Below are positions 49,391-57,974 of a DNA stretch of 64,000 bases, piece after piece; position 1 is the stretch's first letter; the number at the start of each line of letters is the position of its first letter. The notes beneath the pieces were generated by a model, which had not been told where the DNA came from, made no database searches, and saw only the letters and a list, made by a program, of their open reading frames with translations. The stretch covers positions 1-64,000 of the forward strand of contig NZ_JASKMT010000018.1 of assembly GCF_030124175.1 (NCBI RefSeq). Reading direction: 5' to 3'. Position numbers and translations under genes: made by a program. Origin of the DNA: Streptomyces sp. 549. Its GTDB lineage: Bacteria > Actinomycetota > Actinomycetes > Streptomycetales > Streptomycetaceae.

Positions 49391-50335
49391 TCACCCGTCC
49401 TCCCGCCCGTCCCCCCGCTCGTCCTCCTGGCTGGTCCCGCCGTCGCGCAGCCGCTGGAGGCGGGCGACGTCGGCGGCGTGGCCCTCCTTGCCGCCGGGCG
49501 TCTCGATGACCAGCGGCACCCCGGCGGTGGCGGGGTGGTCGAAGAGGTCCGCGAAGGCGCCGGCGCCGATGTGGCCGGAGCCGATGTTCTCGTGCCGGTC
49601 CTTGCGGGCGCCGCACACGTCCTTGGAGTCGTTGGCGTGGACGAGCTTCAGCCGGCCCTCGCCGGTGGTGTCCACCAGCTCGTCCAGCAGCAGCTTGGTG
49701 CCGCCCGGTGCGGCCATGTCGTGCCCGGCGGCGAAGGCGTGGCAGGTGTCCAGGCAGACGCCCAGCCTGGGGTGCCGGTCCAGGGCGTCGAAGTAGGGCC
49801 CCAGGTCCTCCGCCAGCGAGCACAGTGACGCCCCCTGCCCGGCCGTCGGCTCCAGCAGCAGCCACGGGTCGTCGTCCGCGGTCAGCTCCTCCAGCAGCGG
49901 CAGCAGCCGCTCCCGGACCTGGGCCAGCGCCACCGCCCGCTCCCGGCCGCCCGTAGCGGAACCGGTGTGCACGACCACGCCGCGCGCGCCGATCACCCGG
50001 CCGCGCCGCAGCGAGTGCCGCAGCGAGTCCACCGAGCGGTCGACGGTCGCGGGGGTGTGGGAGCCGAAGTTGATCAGGTAGGGCGCGTGCACGTAGACCG
50101 GCAGCGACTCGGCCTCGCAGGCCTCGCGGAACGCCTCGTCCTGCTGCGGGGCGCCCGGTGGGGTGGCCCAGCCGCGCGGGTTGGCGACGAAGACCTGGAG
50201 CGTCTCGGCGCCCAGCTCGCGGGCGTAGGCAAGGCCGGTGGCGGCGAGCCCGCCGGCCACCGGGACGTGGCTGCCGACGGGGTTGCGGGCCCGGCCGGGC
50301 CCCGGCACGGGGAGGGAGGAGGTGCGGGTGTTCAC
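49391..50335 (-). CDS. nfo: Endonuclease IV (AP endonuclease, deoxyribonuclease IV)
   Basis: A 314-residue TIM-barrel AP endonuclease with a trinuclear zinc site, acting in base-excision repair. Visible ligand segments are VGSHVPVAGGL, VYVHAPYLINFGS, VVVHTGSATGG, LLLEPTAGQGAS, VCLDTCHAFAAGHD, LVHANDSKDVCGARKDRHEN and PLVIETPGGKEG. The GTG at 50335 abuts GGGAGG, which is too close to act as a normal ribosome site, so a leaderless message is possible. Convergent with the sulfite-oxidase-like gene (10 bp gap). Confidence 0.9.
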   Translation of the reverse strand: MNTRTSSLPVPGPGRARNPVGSHVPVAGGLAATGLAYARELGAETLQVFVANPRGWATPPGAPQQDEAFREACEAESLPVYVHAPYLINFGSHTPATVDRSVDSLRHSLRRGRVIGARGVVVHTGSATGGRERAVALAQVRERLLPLLEELTADDDPWLLLEPTAGQGASLCSLAEDLGPYFDALDRHPRLGVCLDTCHAFAAGHDMAAPGGTKLLLDELVDTTGEGRLKLVHANDSKDVCGARKDRHENIGSGHIGAGAFADLFDHPATAGVPLVIETPGGKEGHAADVARLQRLRDGGTSQEDERGDGREDG

Positions 50336-50370
50336 CCTCCCAAGGGTGCCAGGGCCCGTGGTGGCGCCTG

Positions 50371-51153
50371 TCAGTAGGCCCCGAAGACGTTGTCGATGGA
50401 GCCGTAGCGGTCCGCCGCGTAGTTGCAGGCGGCGACGATGTTGGCCACCGGGTTGTACAGGCTCCGCTCGGTGCCCGAGACGTGGTACGCGTCGAAGGTG
50501 GGCTGGATCACCTGGAGCAGGCCGATCGAGGGCGTGCCGTTCTGGGCGTTGATGTCCCAGTCGTTGATCGCGTTCGGGTCGCCGCCGGACTCCCGCAGCA
50601 CGTTGCGGTGGATGCCGTCGTAGCTGCCCGGGATGCCGTTCGCCCGCATGATGTCGAGGGACTGGCGAATCCAGCCGTCCAGGTTGTTGCCGTAGGCGGC
50701 GGGAGCGGTGCGCTGCGCGGTCCGGCTGGCGGTGGTCGCGCTGCCGCGCTCGGCCTTCGCCTTGGCCTCGGCGGCCTTCTTGGCCTCGGCCGCCTTCTTC
50801 GTCTCGGCGGCCTTCCTGGCCTCAGCCTTGGCTTCGGCGGCCTTCTTGGCGTCCGCGGCCTTCTTCGCCTCGGTGGCCTTCTTGGCGTCGGCTGCCTGCT
50901 GCGCCTCGATGGCGCGCTGGGCGACGGCCTCGTGCTGGCGGCCGATGTCCGCCCGCTGGGCGGGTATGTGCCCGGTCAGCGACTGGAGGGCGGCCGGCTC
51001 GGCCTGCAGGCTCGCGGTGTCGGACTCGGTGCCGCCGGGCGCCAGGCTCAGTGCCAGGGTCGCGACGCCAGCCGCAGCGGTGACGCCGATCGCGGAGAAC
51101 CTCTGCGACCGGGTGACGGCGCGACGCCAGTCGTACGTCTTGGCTTCGGGCAT
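50371..51153 (-). CDS. Secreted SLT-domain lytic transglycosylase-like protein
   Basis: A 260-residue exported protein. A signal segment lies near residues 18-40 (FSAIGVTAAAGVATLALSLA). Residues ~85-150 are an Ala/Lys/Glu repeat region (KKAAEAK-type units), predicted as a long charged helix. The C-terminal SLT-like domain has the catalytic-type Glu in IHRNVLRESGGDPNAINDWD, and SIGLLQVIQPTFDAYH and NIVAACNYAADRYGS. Start ATG at 51153; the longer frame reaching 51357 is Arg-rich and unlikely. Probably cleaves or remodels peptidoglycan. Confidence 0.88.
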   Translation of the reverse strand: MPEAKTYDWRRAVTRSQRFSAIGVTAAAGVATLALSLAPGGTESDTASLQAEPAALQSLTGHIPAQRADIGRQHEAVAQRAIEAQQAADAKKATEAKKAADAKKAAEAKAEARKAAETKKAAEAKKAAEAKAKAERGSATTASRTAQRTAPAAYGNNLDGWIRQSLDIMRANGIPGSYDGIHRNVLRESGGDPNAINDWDINAQNGTPSIGLLQVIQPTFDAYHVSGTERSLYNPVANIVAACNYAADRYGSIDNVFGAY

Positions 51154-51462
51154 GGTGGAGCTGACCTTTCCCCTTCGCGTGGATCGCCGGTTGCCGGAGG
51201 GCGGGACGGGCCGTGAGCGGTCACGACGCCGGGCGACGGAGAGAAGTCTTAGCGGTCGGAAATTCGCAGGGCAAAGGGCGCCCCTACTACTGCCGATAGT
51301 GGGCGAGGGGGGTGCGGCAGGCGGTCGATGCCCGCTCCAACGGCGGGAACGGGCCACTAATCCGGGTCGTAGGTGAGATGCGTCCTATGCCGCACATCAC
51401 AGCCGGGCGAGGGTTGAAACACGGTGCGAAGTTGCGGTCGCACCCAGTGTCAGCGAATCGTG
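51154..51462. other. 309-bp intergenic region
   Basis: Between the SLT gene (minus) and the kinase (minus). It holds the upstream region of the SLT gene with patches of lower GC (near 51250 and 51350-51380), but I cannot place promoter boxes. The stretch after the kinase stop (51463) shows no clear terminator. Nothing else recognised. Confidence 0.35.
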
Positions 51463-53394
51463 TCAGCGAATCCAGAGGGTGATGGTGGAGCCCTTCGGCG
51501 CGCGTTCGCCGCCGTCCACGGACTGGTTGAAGACCTCGCCGGTGAAGAACACCCGGCGGACCTTCACCTCAAAACCGGCGGCCTCCATCGTGCGCACCGC
51601 CTCGTCCTCCTCGGCCCCGATCACGTCGGGTACCGCCACCATCTCCGGGCCCTTGGACAGCGTCAGGGTGACCGTGTCGCCCCTCGCCCCGGTACCGCCC
51701 GCCTTCGGCGACATCCGGGCGACCGTGCCGGCCGGCCGCTCGGAGTGCACCTGCCGGGACGCCACGCGGACCTCGAAGCCGGTGCCCTCCAGCTCCTCGC
51801 GGGCCGTCGCCTCCTTGACGCCGACGACGTCGGGCAGGTCCAGCTCCTCGCCCTTGGAGACGACCAGCGACACCGCGCTGCCGGGCCGCCGCTCCACCCC
51901 TGCCCTGGGGTCGGTGCGGACCACCGCGCCCTGCTCGACCTCGTCGTGGAACTCCCGCTTGACCGTCGCCGGCTCCAGACCGGCCTGCTTCAGCCGCTTG
52001 CGGGCCTCGGCCAGCGGCACACCGGTGAGCCGCGGCACCTTCACCACGTCCGGGCCGCGCGAGACGGTGAGCGTGACGGTGCTGTTGCCGCGGATGCGGG
52101 CACCGGGCACCGGGTCGGTCTCCACCACCCGGCCCCGCGGCACGGTGCTGCTGTGCTCCCGCGTGACCTGCGCCCGCAGCCCGGCGTCGGTGACCGCCGT
52201 GACGGCCTGCGCCTCCGGCATGCGCAGCACCCCGGGCGTGTGGGTGAACTGGCCGGAGTTGATGTACCAGACACCGGTGCCCACCCCCAGCACCAGCAGG
52301 ACCGTGCCGATCAGCGCCAGCACCGACCTGCGGGACCGCCGCGGACGGCCCGGCGCGGCGGTGGGTCCGCCCCCGGCCCCGGCGAGCGGCTCGGCGGCCA
52401 GCACGCTGGTCCGGTCCACCGCCGCGCCGGACAGCACGGTGGTGGGGGAGTCGTCGGGGCCGCCCGCGCCGGCGCTGGAGCCTGCGGGGTCCACGTCGTC
52501 CGCTGAGCCGTCCCCGGCGCGCGGCGGCACCGCGTCCAGCTCCGCGTCGCTCAGCGCCGCGCGGGCCCGGCGCACCTCCTGCAGCATCCCCACCGCGTCC
52601 GCCGGGCGCTGCCGGGGGTCGCGGGCGGCGGCGCGTGCCACCAGGGCGTCCAGCCCCGGAGCGAGCCCGGGGACCAGGGCGGACGGCGCCGGTACGTCGC
52701 GGTGCAGGTGCTGGTACATCACCTGGGCCGGTGTGCTGCCGGTGTGCGGTTTGGCGCCGGTCAGCATCTCGTACAGCATCACGCCGCAGGCGTAGATGTC
52801 GGCGGTCGTGTCCGCCGTGCCGTGCTCGATCTGCTCGGGCGCGAGGTAGGAGACCGTGCCCATCACCGCGGTGGTGGACGTGGACGTCTGCGCGTCCACC
52901 GCCCTCACCAGGCCGAAGTCGGCGACCTTCACCCGCCCGTCGTCGCCGATGAGCACGTTCTCCGGCTTCATGTCGCGGTGCACCAGCTGCGCCCGGTGGG
53001 CCGCGCCCAGGGCCGCCAGGACCGGCTCCAGGATGTCCAGCGCGGCCCGCGGCTGAAGCGCCCGCCGCCGCACCAGGACGTCCCGCAGCGTGCAGCCCGC
53101 CACGTACTCCATGGCGAGGTAGACGTAACCGCCGTCGGTGCCCTGGTCGAAGACGCCCACCACGTTGGTGTGCGCCAGCCGGGCGGCCGACTTGGCCTCG
53201 CGGATGAACCGTGCGACGAACTGCGCGTCGACGGCGAGCGCCGGGTGCATGACCTTCAGCGCCAGCACCCGGTCCAGCCGGGTGTCGACGGCCCGGTAGA
53301 CCGTGGCCATGCCGCCGACGGCGATCCGCGCCTCGACGCGGTACCGGCCGTCCAGCATGTGCCCGATCAGCGGGTCCTGAAGGGTGGTGTCCAC
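51463..53394 (-). CDS. Serine/threonine protein kinase with four PASTA domains (PknB type)
   Basis: A 643-residue membrane kinase. The kinase domain (~10-275) shows VGGMATVYRAVDTRLDRVLA (glycine loop), ALKVMHP (Lys), LVHRDMKPENVLIG (catalytic loop), VKVADFGLVRA (DFG) and GTVSYLAPEQIE (activation segment end). A ~100-residue Pro/Gly-rich juxtamembrane tract leads to one membrane helix at ~340-360. Four PASTA modules fill the rest (~375-643) and likely sense muropeptides or lipid II outside the cell. I chose the GTG at 53394, with a TAGACT box 8 nt upstream and no ribosome site; the extension to 53616 is not coding in character. Confidence 0.92.
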   Translation of the reverse strand: MDTTLQDPLIGHMLDGRYRVEARIAVGGMATVYRAVDTRLDRVLALKVMHPALAVDAQFVARFIREAKSAARLAHTNVVGVFDQGTDGGYVYLAMEYVAGCTLRDVLVRRRALQPRAALDILEPVLAALGAAHRAQLVHRDMKPENVLIGDDGRVKVADFGLVRAVDAQTSTSTTAVMGTVSYLAPEQIEHGTADTTADIYACGVMLYEMLTGAKPHTGSTPAQVMYQHLHRDVPAPSALVPGLAPGLDALVARAAARDPRQRPADAVGMLQEVRRARAALSDAELDAVPPRAGDGSADDVDPAGSSAGAGGPDDSPTTVLSGAAVDRTSVLAAEPLAGAGGGPTAAPGRPRRSRRSVLALIGTVLLVLGVGTGVWYINSGQFTHTPGVLRMPEAQAVTAVTDAGLRAQVTREHSSTVPRGRVVETDPVPGARIRGNSTVTLTVSRGPDVVKVPRLTGVPLAEARKRLKQAGLEPATVKREFHDEVEQGAVVRTDPRAGVERRPGSAVSLVVSKGEELDLPDVVGVKEATAREELEGTGFEVRVASRQVHSERPAGTVARMSPKAGGTGARGDTVTLTLSKGPEMVAVPDVIGAEEDEAVRTMEAAGFEVKVRRVFFTGEVFNQSVDGGERAPKGSTITLWIR

Positions 53395-53402
53395 AGCACC
53401 GG

Positions 53403-53408
53403 AGTCTA
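53403..53408 (-). promoter_or_regulatory. -10 box of the leaderless kinase gene
   Basis: TAGACT on the minus strand, 8 nt before the GTG at 53394. No ribosome site. Confidence 0.45.
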
Positions 53409-53566
53409 CGAGCCGGTAGCCCGCACGTCGGCGGGCAGGGCGCCCGGCGAGCCGGGTTGCAGCGGAACGGTGACAGGACCGCGTCCGTCGCGCGACCGCC
53501 CGGCCCGCCGGCCGCTCGCGGACGTCGGGCGGACCCCAGGGGGAGGTCAGCGGAGGTCGGCGGACG

Positions 53567-54421
53567 TCAGACGGTGAAGGCGGGGCGCTCCGGGTCGAGT
53601 TCGGCGCGGCCGTCAACCGGTGAGGACGCCTCGGCGAAGTGGCGGCGGGGGATGCGTCCGGCCCGCCGGGCCAGCCGCCCGGCGAGCACGGCGTGGCGCA
53701 TCGCCTCCGCCATCAGCACCGGTTCCTGCGCCCGGGTCACCGCCGACGCCAGCATCACCGCGTCGCACCCCAGCTCCATCGCCAGCGCCACGTCGGACGC
53801 CGTGCCCGCGCCGGCGTCGAGGATCACGGGGACCCGGGCGCGCTCGGTGATGAGCTGGAAGTTGTGCGGGTTGCGGATGCCCAGCCCGGAGCCGATGGGT
53901 GAGCCCAGCGGCATCACCGCCGCACATCCCACGTCCTCCAGCCTGCGGGCCAGGACCGGGTCGTCGCTGGTGTAGGGGAGCACGGTGAAACCGTCGTCGA
54001 CCAGGGTCTCGGCGGCGTCCAGCGTCTCCACCGGGTCGGGCAGCAAGGTGCGCTCGTCGGCGATCACCTCGAGCTTCACCAGGTCGGTGCCCAGTGCCTC
54101 CCGCGCCAGCCGAGCCGTCAGCACCGCCTCCCCCGCGGTGTAGCAGCCCGCCGTGTTCGGCAGCGCCCGGATGCCCAGCCGCTCCAGGACCGACAGCACC
54201 GAACCGCGTACCGACGGGTCGAGCCGCCGCATCGCGACCGTGGTGAGTTCGGTGCCGGACGCCACCAGCGCGCGCTCCAGCACGTCCAGGCTCGGCGCGC
54301 CGCCGGTCCCCATGATCAGCCGGGAGCCCAGCCGCAGCCCGCCGATCCGCAGCCCGTCCGGCGCCTCCGGCGCTTCCGCGCCCGTCGTGCTGCCGCCGGT
54401 GCCGTTGCTCGTGCCGTCCAC
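53567..54421 (-). CDS. thiG: Thiazole synthase (ThiG)
   Basis: A 284-residue TIM-barrel enzyme that builds the thiazole phosphate from DXP, dehydroglycine and ThiS-thiocarboxylate. The Schiff-base Lys is in LGTDLVKLEVIADERTLLP near residue 115. ILDAGAGTASDVALAMELGC is the phosphate-binding stretch, and AAVMPLGSPIGSGLGIRN matches the family loop. Its N terminus has a ~25-residue Gly/Thr-rich tail. It follows thiS by 5 bp in thiO-thiS-thiG. Confidence 0.95.
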   Translation of the reverse strand: MDGTSNGTGGSTTGAEAPEAPDGLRIGGLRLGSRLIMGTGGAPSLDVLERALVASGTELTTVAMRRLDPSVRGSVLSVLERLGIRALPNTAGCYTAGEAVLTARLAREALGTDLVKLEVIADERTLLPDPVETLDAAETLVDDGFTVLPYTSDDPVLARRLEDVGCAAVMPLGSPIGSGLGIRNPHNFQLITERARVPVILDAGAGTASDVALAMELGCDAVMLASAVTRAQEPVLMAEAMRHAVLAGRLARRAGRIPRRHFAEASSPVDGRAELDPERPAFTV

Positions 54422-54426
54422 AGTGC

Positions 54427-54627
54427 TCAGCCTCCCTGTACCGCGGTGAGGATCTCCACGCGGTCGCCCTCGCCCAGCGGCGTGGCGGCCCAGCTCCCGC
54501 GGGGCACCACCGACTCGTTGACGGCCACCGCGACCCCGCTGCTCGCGGAGGTCACCGTCCGCACCAGCGCGTCCAGGGCCTGCCCGTCCTGCGCCTCGTG
54601 CGGTTCGCCGTTCAGCTGGATTCTCAT
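54427..54627 (-). CDS. thiS: Sulfur carrier protein ThiS
   Basis: A 66-residue ubiquitin-fold sulfur carrier ending in the obligatory Gly-Gly (LTAVQGG), where the C-terminal thiocarboxylate forms. The start is the ATG at 54627, overlapping the thiO stop (ATGA); the longer frame from 54663 lies inside thiO. Confidence 0.93.
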   Translation of the reverse strand: MRIQLNGEPHEAQDGQALDALVRTVTSASSGVAVAVNESVVPRGSWAATPLGEGDRVEILTAVQGG

Positions 54628-55805
54628 ACCGGTACCTCCCTGGGGGTGTTCGAGGTGTCGCACGGGTGCGGTGCCGTCTCGAAGCGCCGCGCGGAGAACG
54701 GCACCGCGACCTCCGGCAGCTCCCCGGTCTCCAGGGCCTCCGCGACGGCGTCCCCGGTGACGGGCGTCAGCAGCACGCCGTTGCGGTAGTGCCCGGTCGC
54801 CAGGTGCAGCCCCGGCAGCCCGGTCGGCCCCAGCAGCGGCGCGTTGTCGGGGGAACCGGGCCGCAGCCCGGCACGGGTCTCCACCAGCGGCAGTTCGGTG
54901 ATGCCCGGCACCAGTTCGTGCGCGTCCCGCAGCAGCTCGTACACGCCGCCGGCGGTCACCGTGGTGTCATGGCCGGTCTCCTCGCTCGTGGCGCCCAGCA
55001 CCAGTTCGCCGCCGATCCGAGGCACCAGGTAGACGTGGCCGCCGCGCACCACCGCGCGCACGGTCCGGGACAGGAACGGCCCGAACTCCGGCGGTACCCG
55101 CAGTCGCAGCACCTGCCCCTTCACCGGCCGCACCGGCGGGAGCACCTCCGGCGGGACGCCGGCCAGGTCGCCGCTCTCGCTGCCCGCCGCCAGCACCACC
55201 GCGTCGGCCGCCAGTGTGGTGCCGTCGGCCAGTTCCACCCCTGCGGCGCGGTCGCCGCGCACGGTCAGCCCGCGGGCGCGCACCCTGCAGAACCGCGCCC
55301 CGGCCCGTTCCGCGGCCGTCACCAGTGCAGTCGCCAGCCGCCGTGGATCCACCTGGTGGTCGCCGTCGACCCGCAGGCCGCCGCGCACACCGGGCGCCAG
55401 CATCGGCTCCAGCCGCCGGCACTCGCGGCCGGTCAGCCACTGCGTGCGCAGCCCGCAGCGCTCCTGGAGCGCGTGCAGCTCCCGCAGGTGGGCGCGGTCG
55501 TCGGCGTCAAGCGCGACGGCCAGCGTGCCGCAGGTGCGGTAGCCCACGTCCCCGGCGGCGTCGCCGCCCGCCTCGGCGAGTTCCGCCACGAAGTCCGGAT
55601 ACCGCGCCGCCGACGCCAGGTTGAGGGCGAGCAGCTGCTCCTCCCCGTAGTGCAGCTCCGTCACCGCGGCCAGCATGCCCGCCGCGACCTGCGCCGCGCC
55701 GCCGCCCGGTTCCGGATCGACCACCGTGACGTGCATGCCGCGCTGCGCCGCGCGCCACGCCGTCACCAGGCCGATGACACCGCCGCCGACCGTCACCACA
55801 CGCAT
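54624..55805 (-). CDS. thiO: Glycine oxidase (ThiO)
   Basis: A 393-residue FAD amine oxidase that makes the dehydroglycine used by ThiG. The dinucleotide motif VVTVGGGVIGLVTAWRAAQR is at the N terminus. LVPRIGGELVLGATSEETG near residue 260 and LRPGSPDNAPLLGPTGLPG near 310 are family blocks. It is the first gene of the thiO-thiS-thiG unit and lies directly behind a TPP riboswitch. Confidence 0.93.
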   Translation of the reverse strand: MRVVTVGGGVIGLVTAWRAAQRGMHVTVVDPEPGGGAAQVAAGMLAAVTELHYGEEQLLALNLASAARYPDFVAELAEAGGDAAGDVGYRTCGTLAVALDADDRAHLRELHALQERCGLRTQWLTGRECRRLEPMLAPGVRGGLRVDGDHQVDPRRLATALVTAAERAGARFCRVRARGLTVRGDRAAGVELADGTTLAADAVVLAAGSESGDLAGVPPEVLPPVRPVKGQVLRLRVPPEFGPFLSRTVRAVVRGGHVYLVPRIGGELVLGATSEETGHDTTVTAGGVYELLRDAHELVPGITELPLVETRAGLRPGSPDNAPLLGPTGLPGLHLATGHYRNGVLLTPVTGDAVAEALETGELPEVAVPFSARRFETAPHPCDTSNTPREVPV

Positions 55806-55819
55806 GGGCTCACCCCTTC

Positions 55820-55907
55820 TCCCTTCGCCGGCATGACCCGGTGCAGGTTCCTACGGTCGGAGGCCGCCAGCCTCCCTCTCAGCCCGGTACGGCCGGGCTC
55901 CCGCGAG
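55820..55907 (-). ncRNA. TPP riboswitch (THI element)
   Basis: On the minus strand the order is the THI-box core: GCGGGAGCCCGG, then GGGCTGAGAGGGAGGC (CTGAGA core), then CCGTAGGAACCTGCACCGGGTCATGCCGGCG (split here as GAACCTG and ATGCCGGC cores) and GAAGGGAG. It sits ~15 nt before thiO. TPP binding should lower translation by hiding the ribosome site. Confidence 0.93.
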
Positions 55908-56039
55908 TGCATCTCGCCCTCACCCTACTGCCCGTGCCCCGCCGCCCCCCAGGGAGCACCCGGCGTCCCGCACCACCGCCGCGCACCGGCCGCCGTACGG
56001 GCCCGGGACGCGGTCCACCGGGCCCGTACGAGCAGCAAT

Positions 56040-56045
56040 TACAGT
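56040..56045 (+). promoter_or_regulatory. -10 box of leaderless ferredoxin reductase gene
   Basis: TACAGT, 6 nt before the GTG at 56052; no ribosome site. Confidence 0.5.
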
Positions 56046-56051
56046 GACCGG

Positions 56052-57383
56052 GTGACCTCACGCAGCGAGCAGAGCCATCAGCGGGTCGTGATCGTCGGCG
56101 CCGGCCTCGCCGGGGTGCAGACGGCCGTCCAGCTCCGCGAACAGGGCTGGGCCGGAGGCGTCACCCTGATGGGTGCCGAGACGCACCGGCCCTACGACCG
56201 GCCGCCGCTGTCGAAGGCCGTACTCAGCGGCAAGGCCGCCGGCTCCGCGTTCGACATCGACTACGCCGCGCTCGGCATCACCCTGCAACTGGGCACCCGG
56301 GCCGAGTCGCTGGACCCGCAGGCCCGCGTGGTGCGCACCGCGGACGCAGAGGTGCGCTACGACCGGCTGGTCCTCGCCACCGGCGCGGCGGCGGCGACGC
56401 TTCCCGGCACCGGCACCGGCACCGGCACCGGCACCGGCACCGGCACCGGCACCGGCCGCTCGGGGCCGCCCGGCGTGCACGTGCTGCGCACCCTGGACGA
56501 CGCCGAGCGGCTGCGGCCGGTGCTGAGCGGGCAGGTGCCGCTGGTGGTGGTCGGCGCGGGCTGGATCGGCGCGGAACTGACCACCGCGGCCCGGGAGGCG
56601 GGCTGCCCGGTGACGGTGGTCGAGGCGGCCGACCGGCCGCTGGCCGGCGCCCTGCCGGCCGCGGTCGCCGGCCACATGCGCGGTTGGTACGAGGAGTGCG
56701 GGGCCGTCCTGCGCACCGGCACGGCCGTCGCCGAGGTCCGGGCGGGCGAGGTGGCGCTGACCGACGGGACGGTGCTGCCCGCCGGGGCCGTGGTGGTCGG
56801 CATCGGCGCCCGCCCGGCCACCGGCTGGCTGGCCGGCTCCGGCGTCGAGCTGGCGCCGGACGGCTCGGTGCGCGCCGACGAGCAGCTGCGCACCTCGGTG
56901 CCGGACGTGTACGCCGTGGGCGACTGCGCCTCGTTCCCTTCGGCCCGCTACGGGCGGCGCCTCCTGGTCCACCACTGGGACAACGCGCTCCAGGGGCCGC
57001 GCGCGGTCGCCGCCGGGCTGGTGGGCGGCGACGCCGGCCAGGCGGTCCCGGTGGGCGGCGCGGTCTCCGCCGTCTACGATCCCGTGCCCTACTTCTGGTC
57101 CGAGCAGTTCGGCCGGTTCGTGCAGTTCGCCGGCTACGCCGCCGAGGGCGACGAACTGGTGTGGCGCGGCGACCCGGGCGGCGCCTCCTGGGCGGTGTGC
57201 TGGTTGCGGGACGGGCGCCTGGGCGCGCTGCTTGCGGTGGGCCGCCCGCGGGACACCGCCCAGGGACGCAAGCTCATCGAGAGCGGGGCACCCCTGGACC
57301 GGACCCTGGCCGCCGACCCGGCCGTGCCGCTGAAGAAGGCCGCCGGGCAGGCCGTCCTGCGCCCTCGCCCCGACCTGGTCTGA
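56052..57383 (+). CDS. FAD-dependent ferredoxin reductase-type oxidoreductase
   Basis: A 443-residue enzyme of the putidaredoxin/rhodocoxin reductase group that moves electrons from NAD(P)H via FAD to a ferredoxin partner. The FAD motif VVIVGAGLAGVQTAVQLREQ lies at residues ~12-31, the NAD(P) motif VPLVVVGAGWIGAELTTAAR near ~170, and VPDVYAVGDCAS is the second FAD contact. A Gly-Thr repeat (eight GT units) sits in the loop between the two domains near residue 120. Divergent from thiO. No ferredoxin or P450 gene is adjacent, so the partner is unknown. Confidence 0.9.
   Translation: MTSRSEQSHQRVVIVGAGLAGVQTAVQLREQGWAGGVTLMGAETHRPYDRPPLSKAVLSGKAAGSAFDIDYAALGITLQLGTRAESLDPQARVVRTADAEVRYDRLVLATGAAAATLPGTGTGTGTGTGTGTGTGRSGPPGVHVLRTLDDAERLRPVLSGQVPLVVVGAGWIGAELTTAAREAGCPVTVVEAADRPLAGALPAAVAGHMRGWYEECGAVLRTGTAVAEVRAGEVALTDGTVLPAGAVVVGIGARPATGWLAGSGVELAPDGSVRADEQLRTSVPDVYAVGDCASFPSARYGRRLLVHHWDNALQGPRAVAAGLVGGDAGQAVPVGGAVSAVYDPVPYFWSEQFGRFVQFAGYAAEGDELVWRGDPGGASWAVCWLRDGRLGALLAVGRPRDTAQGRKLIESGAPLDRTLAADPAVPLKKAAGQAVLRPRPDLV
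56406..56453. repeat. Perfect 6-bp tandem repeat (GGCACC x8)
   Basis: Eight perfect GGCACC copies encode an alternating Gly-Thr run in the ferredoxin-reductase gene. The 6-bp period preserves frame, so slippage would change only loop length. Confidence 0.95.
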
Positions 57384-57475
57384 CGCGGCCCTCCCGGGCT
57401 CCCCAACCCGTTCCCGGACGGCTCGTGCACAGCCCCCGAACGGCCACCGGTGTGTCGCTCGCGCCCAACGGATGG

Positions 57476-57481
57476 CAGTCT
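57476..57481 (+). promoter_or_regulatory. Possible -10 box of the Rv2175c-like gene
   Basis: CAGTCT, 7 nt before the GTG at 57489. It is a weaker match than the other leaderless boxes. Confidence 0.3.
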
Positions 57482-57488
57482 TGGTGGG

Positions 57489-57854
57489 GTGAACGAGATT
57501 GATGCGAAGATCGAAGCGCTCGTCCCCTCCTGGCTCAACGTCCCCGAGATCGCCGAACGCCTCGACGTCCAGGTGACCCGGGTCCGCCAGTGGATCAGGG
57601 AGGGCCAGCTCATCGCCGTCCGCCGGGGTGAGAACCGGGTCCTGATGGTCCCGGCCGACTTCATCGGCGAGGGGCGGATCGTCAAGGGCCTCTCCGGAAC
57701 GCTGACCCTGCTGCGGGACGACGGCTACAGCGACGAGGAGATGCTGGAGTGGCTGTTCACTCCGGACGACACCCTCCCCGGCACCCCGGCCCAGGCGCTG
57801 CGGGAGAACCGCGGCACCGAGGTCAAGCGCCGCGCCCAGGCACTCGCCGTATAG
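57489..57854 (+). CDS. Rv2175c-like winged-helix DNA-binding protein
   Basis: A 121-residue protein. PEIAERLDVQVTRVRQWIRE near residue 20 is a helix-turn-helix of the excisionase/MerR-like class, and LMVPADFIGEGRIVKGLSGT continues the family pattern. It resembles M. tuberculosis Rv2175c, a DNA-binding substrate of the Ser/Thr kinase PknL. Here a PASTA kinase lies 4 kb away, with thiamine genes between. GTG at 57489, with GTG chosen over the 57450 frame. The target is unknown. Confidence 0.8.
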   Translation: MNEIDAKIEALVPSWLNVPEIAERLDVQVTRVRQWIREGQLIAVRRGENRVLMVPADFIGEGRIVKGLSGTLTLLRDDGYSDEEMLEWLFTPDDTLPGTPAQALRENRGTEVKRRAQALAV

Positions 57855-57895
57855 GCGGCCCGCCGGGCCGCGCCGGGCCGCGCCGGGCCGCGCCA
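57855..57895. repeat. GC-rich 10-bp tandem repeat
   Basis: CGCCGGGCCG repeats three times in tandem just after the stop of the Rv2175c-like gene. It can form alternative hairpins and may act as a terminator. Confidence 0.7.
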
Positions 57896-57974
57896 CAAAG
57901 AAGGACGCCAGCCACACCGACGGCGGGGGCCGCGCGAGCCGCAGCCCCCGCCCCGCCACCGGGGGGACCCCGCC

